A stretch of 64,000 nt of DNA from positions 412,501 to 476,500 of the forward strand of contig CAHIKZ030004540.1 in assembly GCA_903632075.3 (NCBI GenBank). Reading direction: 5' to 3'. The notes beneath the pieces are model-generated. The model saw only the letters and a list, made by a program, of their open reading frames with translations, did not search any database and was not told the origin of the DNA. This DNA comes from Acanthosepion pharaonis. Lineage: Eukaryota; Mollusca; Cephalopoda; Sepiida; Sepiidae. Below, one piece after another: positions 61,740-64,000 of this stretch (positions within the stretch are counted from its first letter, which is position 1; each line of letters begins with the position of its first letter). The translations under genes were made by a program, and so were the position numbers.

Positions 61740-62715
61740 GTAAGAGTGGTTTCCTGTTGCCTTCAACATGGTTTTGAATTCAGAGCAGTCCTCTTCACAT
61801 GTTCCATTTCTTTTATTATATATGATTGACATTGCTTCTTTGGTAAGATAGCCAGGTGGTTTCCTGTTGTCTTCTTTATGGTTTTGGTCAGAGCAGTCCT
61901 CTTCATGTTCCATTTCTTTATTATATGAATTGACATTTGCTTCTTTGGTAAGATAGCAGAGTGGTTCCTGTTGCCTTCAACATGGTTTTGAATTCAGAGC
62001 ATGATCCTCTTCATCATTCCATTTCTTTTATTATATATGAATCGAGCATTTATGCTTTGGTGAATGGCAGGTGGTTTCTGTTGCCCTTCAACATGGTTTT
62101 GAATTCAGAGCAGTCCTCTTCACATGTTCCATTTCTTTATTATATATATGAATTGACATTGCTTCTTTGGTAAGATAGCGAAGTGGTTTCCTGTTGCCTT
62201 CAACATGGTTTTGAATTCAAACAGTCCTCTTCATGTTCCATTTCTTTTATTATATATGAATTGACATTTGCTTCTTTGGTAAGATAGCAGAGTGTGGTTT
62301 CCTGTTGTCTTCTTATGGTTTTTGAATTCAGAGCAGTCCTCTTCATGTTCATTTTCTTTTGTATATATGAATTGACATTGCTTCTTTGTTAAGATAGCAG
62401 AGTGGTTTCCTGTTGCCTTCAACATGGTTTTGAATTCAAGATCCTCTTCATATTTCCATTTCTTTATTATATATGAATTGACATTGCTTCTTTGGTAAGA
62501 TAGCAAGTGGTTTCCTGTTACCCTTCAACATGGTTTGAATTCAGAGCAGTCCTCTTCACATGTTCATTTTTATTATATATGAATTGACATTTGCTTCTTT
62601 GGTAAGATAGCAGAGTGGTTTCCTGTTGTCTTCAACATGGTTTTGAATTCAGAGCAGTCCTCTTCACATGTTCCATTTCTTTGTTATATATGAATTGACA
62701 TTTGCTTCTTTGGTA
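61740..62715. repeat. Higher-order duplication, copy 2
   Basis: This is the partner of 57,540-58,430, with the same rare variants in the same order and some later change: TCTT versus CCTT differences, aaacagtcc versus agcagtcc, and small indels. It is the less rearranged of the two. After about 62,715 the copies no longer match beyond the general A consensus. Confidence 0.75.
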
Positions 62716-64000
62716 AGATAGCGAAGTGGTTTCTGTTGTCTTCAGTCCTCTTCACATGTTCATTTCTTTGTTTTTTGAATTCAGATAGCAGAGTGGTTTC
62801 CTATTGCCTTCACATGGTTTTGTTCCATTTCCATTTTTATTATATATGAATTGACATTGCTTCTTTGGTAAAATAGTGGTTTCCTGTTGCCTTCAACATG
62901 GTTTGAATTGGTTTCCTGTTGTCTTCATTGACATTGGTTTTTTTAAGATGAAGTGGTTCTGTTGTCTTCAGGACAGTCCTCTTCACATGTTCCATTTCTT
63001 TATTATATATGAATTGACATTGCTTCTTTGGTAAGATAGCAGAGTGGTTTCCTGTTGTCTTCAACATGGTTTTTGAATTCAAACGATCCTCTTCATGTTC
63101 CATTTCTTTATTATATATGAATTGACATTGCTTCTTTGGTAAGATAGCAAATTGGTTTCCTGTTGTCTTCAACATGGTTTTTTTTTGAATTCAGAGCAGT
63201 CCTCTTCACATATTTCATTTCTTTATTATATATAATTGACATTGCTTCTTTGGTAAGATAGCAGAGTGGTTTCCTGTTGCCTTCAACGGTTTTTGAATTG
63301 GTCCTCTTCATATTTCCATTTCTTTATTTTTGAATTGACGTGCTTCTTTGGTAAAGAGCAGTCTGTTGTCTTCCATGTCCTCTTCCATTTCCATTTTTAT
63401 TATATATGAATTGACATTGCTTCTTTGGTAAGATAGCAGAGTGGTTTCCTGTTGCCTTCAACATGGTTTTTGAATTCAAACAGTCCTCTTCATGTTCCAT
63501 TTTTTTTATTATTGACATACTTCTTTGTTAAGATTGGTTTCCTTGCCTTCTTGGGTCAAACGATCCTCTTCCCACATGTTCCATTTCTTTATTATATAGA
63601 ATTAATATTGGTTCTTTGGTAAGATAGTGGTTTCTGTTGCCTTCAACATGGTTTTGAATTCAGAGCAGTCCTCTTCACATGTTTCATTTCTTTATTATAT
63701 ATATGAATTGTTGCTTCTTTGGTAAAAGATAGCAGGTGGTTTCTGTTGCCTTCAACATGGTTTTTGAATTCAGAGCGATCCTCTTCATGTTCCATTTCTT
63801 TAATATATATGAATTGACATTGCTTCTTTGGTAAAGATAGCAGAAGTGGTTTCCTGTTGCCTTCAACATGTTCATTCTTTGTATTTGAATTGCTTCAGAT
63901 AGCAGTGGTTTCCTGTTGTCTTCAACATGGTTTTGAATTCAGAGCAGTCCTCTTTTCTTTCTTTATATATAATTGACATTGCTTCTTTGGTAAGATAGCA

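Larger units (their letters stand above)
48640..64000. repeat. Family A satellite, right array, second part (GCC sub-family)
   Basis: The A array recovers after the decayed zone and runs off the right edge. Most units now read 'gttgccttcaacatgg' where the left array has 'gttgtcttcaacatgg', though both forms are mixed throughout. In the left array I noticed the C form only once (18,411). The gaattcag sub-type predominates, and 'aaacagtcc' and 'gatcctc' variants are frequent. Clean stretches (54,580-55,020, 58,700-59,060, 59,690-59,940 and 61,120-61,620) alternate with scrambled ones (50,640-50,800, 51,180-51,240, 51,540-51,600, 51,700-51,900, 52,690-52,800, 55,060-55,150, 55,540-55,680, 56,810-56,900, 60,430-60,500 and 62,740-62,960). 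No coding frame is credible. Confidence 0.95.

Noticed and set aside
1..64000. CRISPR array
   Set aside because: Repeats are 90-110 bp and contiguous, with no unique spacers between shorter direct repeats. No cas genes are present.
1..64000. Centromere signature (CENP-B-type box) or telomeric repeat
   Set aside because: Neither unit contains a box like TTCG....A..CGGG or any TTAGGG/TTTAGGG-type tract. A centromeric role cannot be excluded but is not shown by the sequence.

Overview
The window is wall-to-wall tandem satellite DNA from what looks like a eukaryotic nuclear genome. I find no gene I can support on either strand. Two repeat families fill it. Family A has a 110-bp unit (clean reference copy 1-110; about 35% GC; T-rich on the + strand; no CpG in the consensus). 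Family B has a 90-bp unit (clean reference copy 28,741-28,830; about 49% GC; one CpG). Long monotonous arrays, graded divergence, local homogenised blocks and TA/CA/GT microsatellites all fit animal or plant constitutive heterochromatin. The TA plus CA microsatellite style leans towards an animal, but the sequence does not identify a species. There is no telomere repeat, no CENP-B-like box and no recognisable transposon.

Layout. (1) 1-22,890: family A with frequent small indels and scattered 'scrambled' units. (2) 22,890-24,790: a mosaic zone where A units carry short patches of B words. (3) 24,790-33,190: the family B array, nearly perfect in its middle (about 26.6-29.5 kb) and decayed towards its right edge. 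(4) 33,190-45,000: family A again, more heterogeneous. (5) 45,000-48,640: a strongly decayed A segment with TA, CA and GT microsatellites and the only short stretches that do not read as satellite. (6) 48,640-64,000: family A, now dominated by a sub-family with 'gttgccttcaac' in place of 'gttgtcttcaac', and containing an order-conserved duplication offset by about 4.26 kb.

How the parts relate. A and B are not independent. They share an identical 13-bp word (gttttcaattcag) and a collinear backbone, and most of the 20-bp length difference lies in one AT-rich segment that A has and B lacks. B therefore looks like a diverged relative of A, inserted or amplified inside an A array, with mosaic units at both edges. 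The long open frames in the B block follow from its 90-bp (30-codon) period and are not evidence of a gene. The main interest is evolutionary: satellite birth, homogenisation and decay. Assembly artefact has to be excluded before building on the fine structure.
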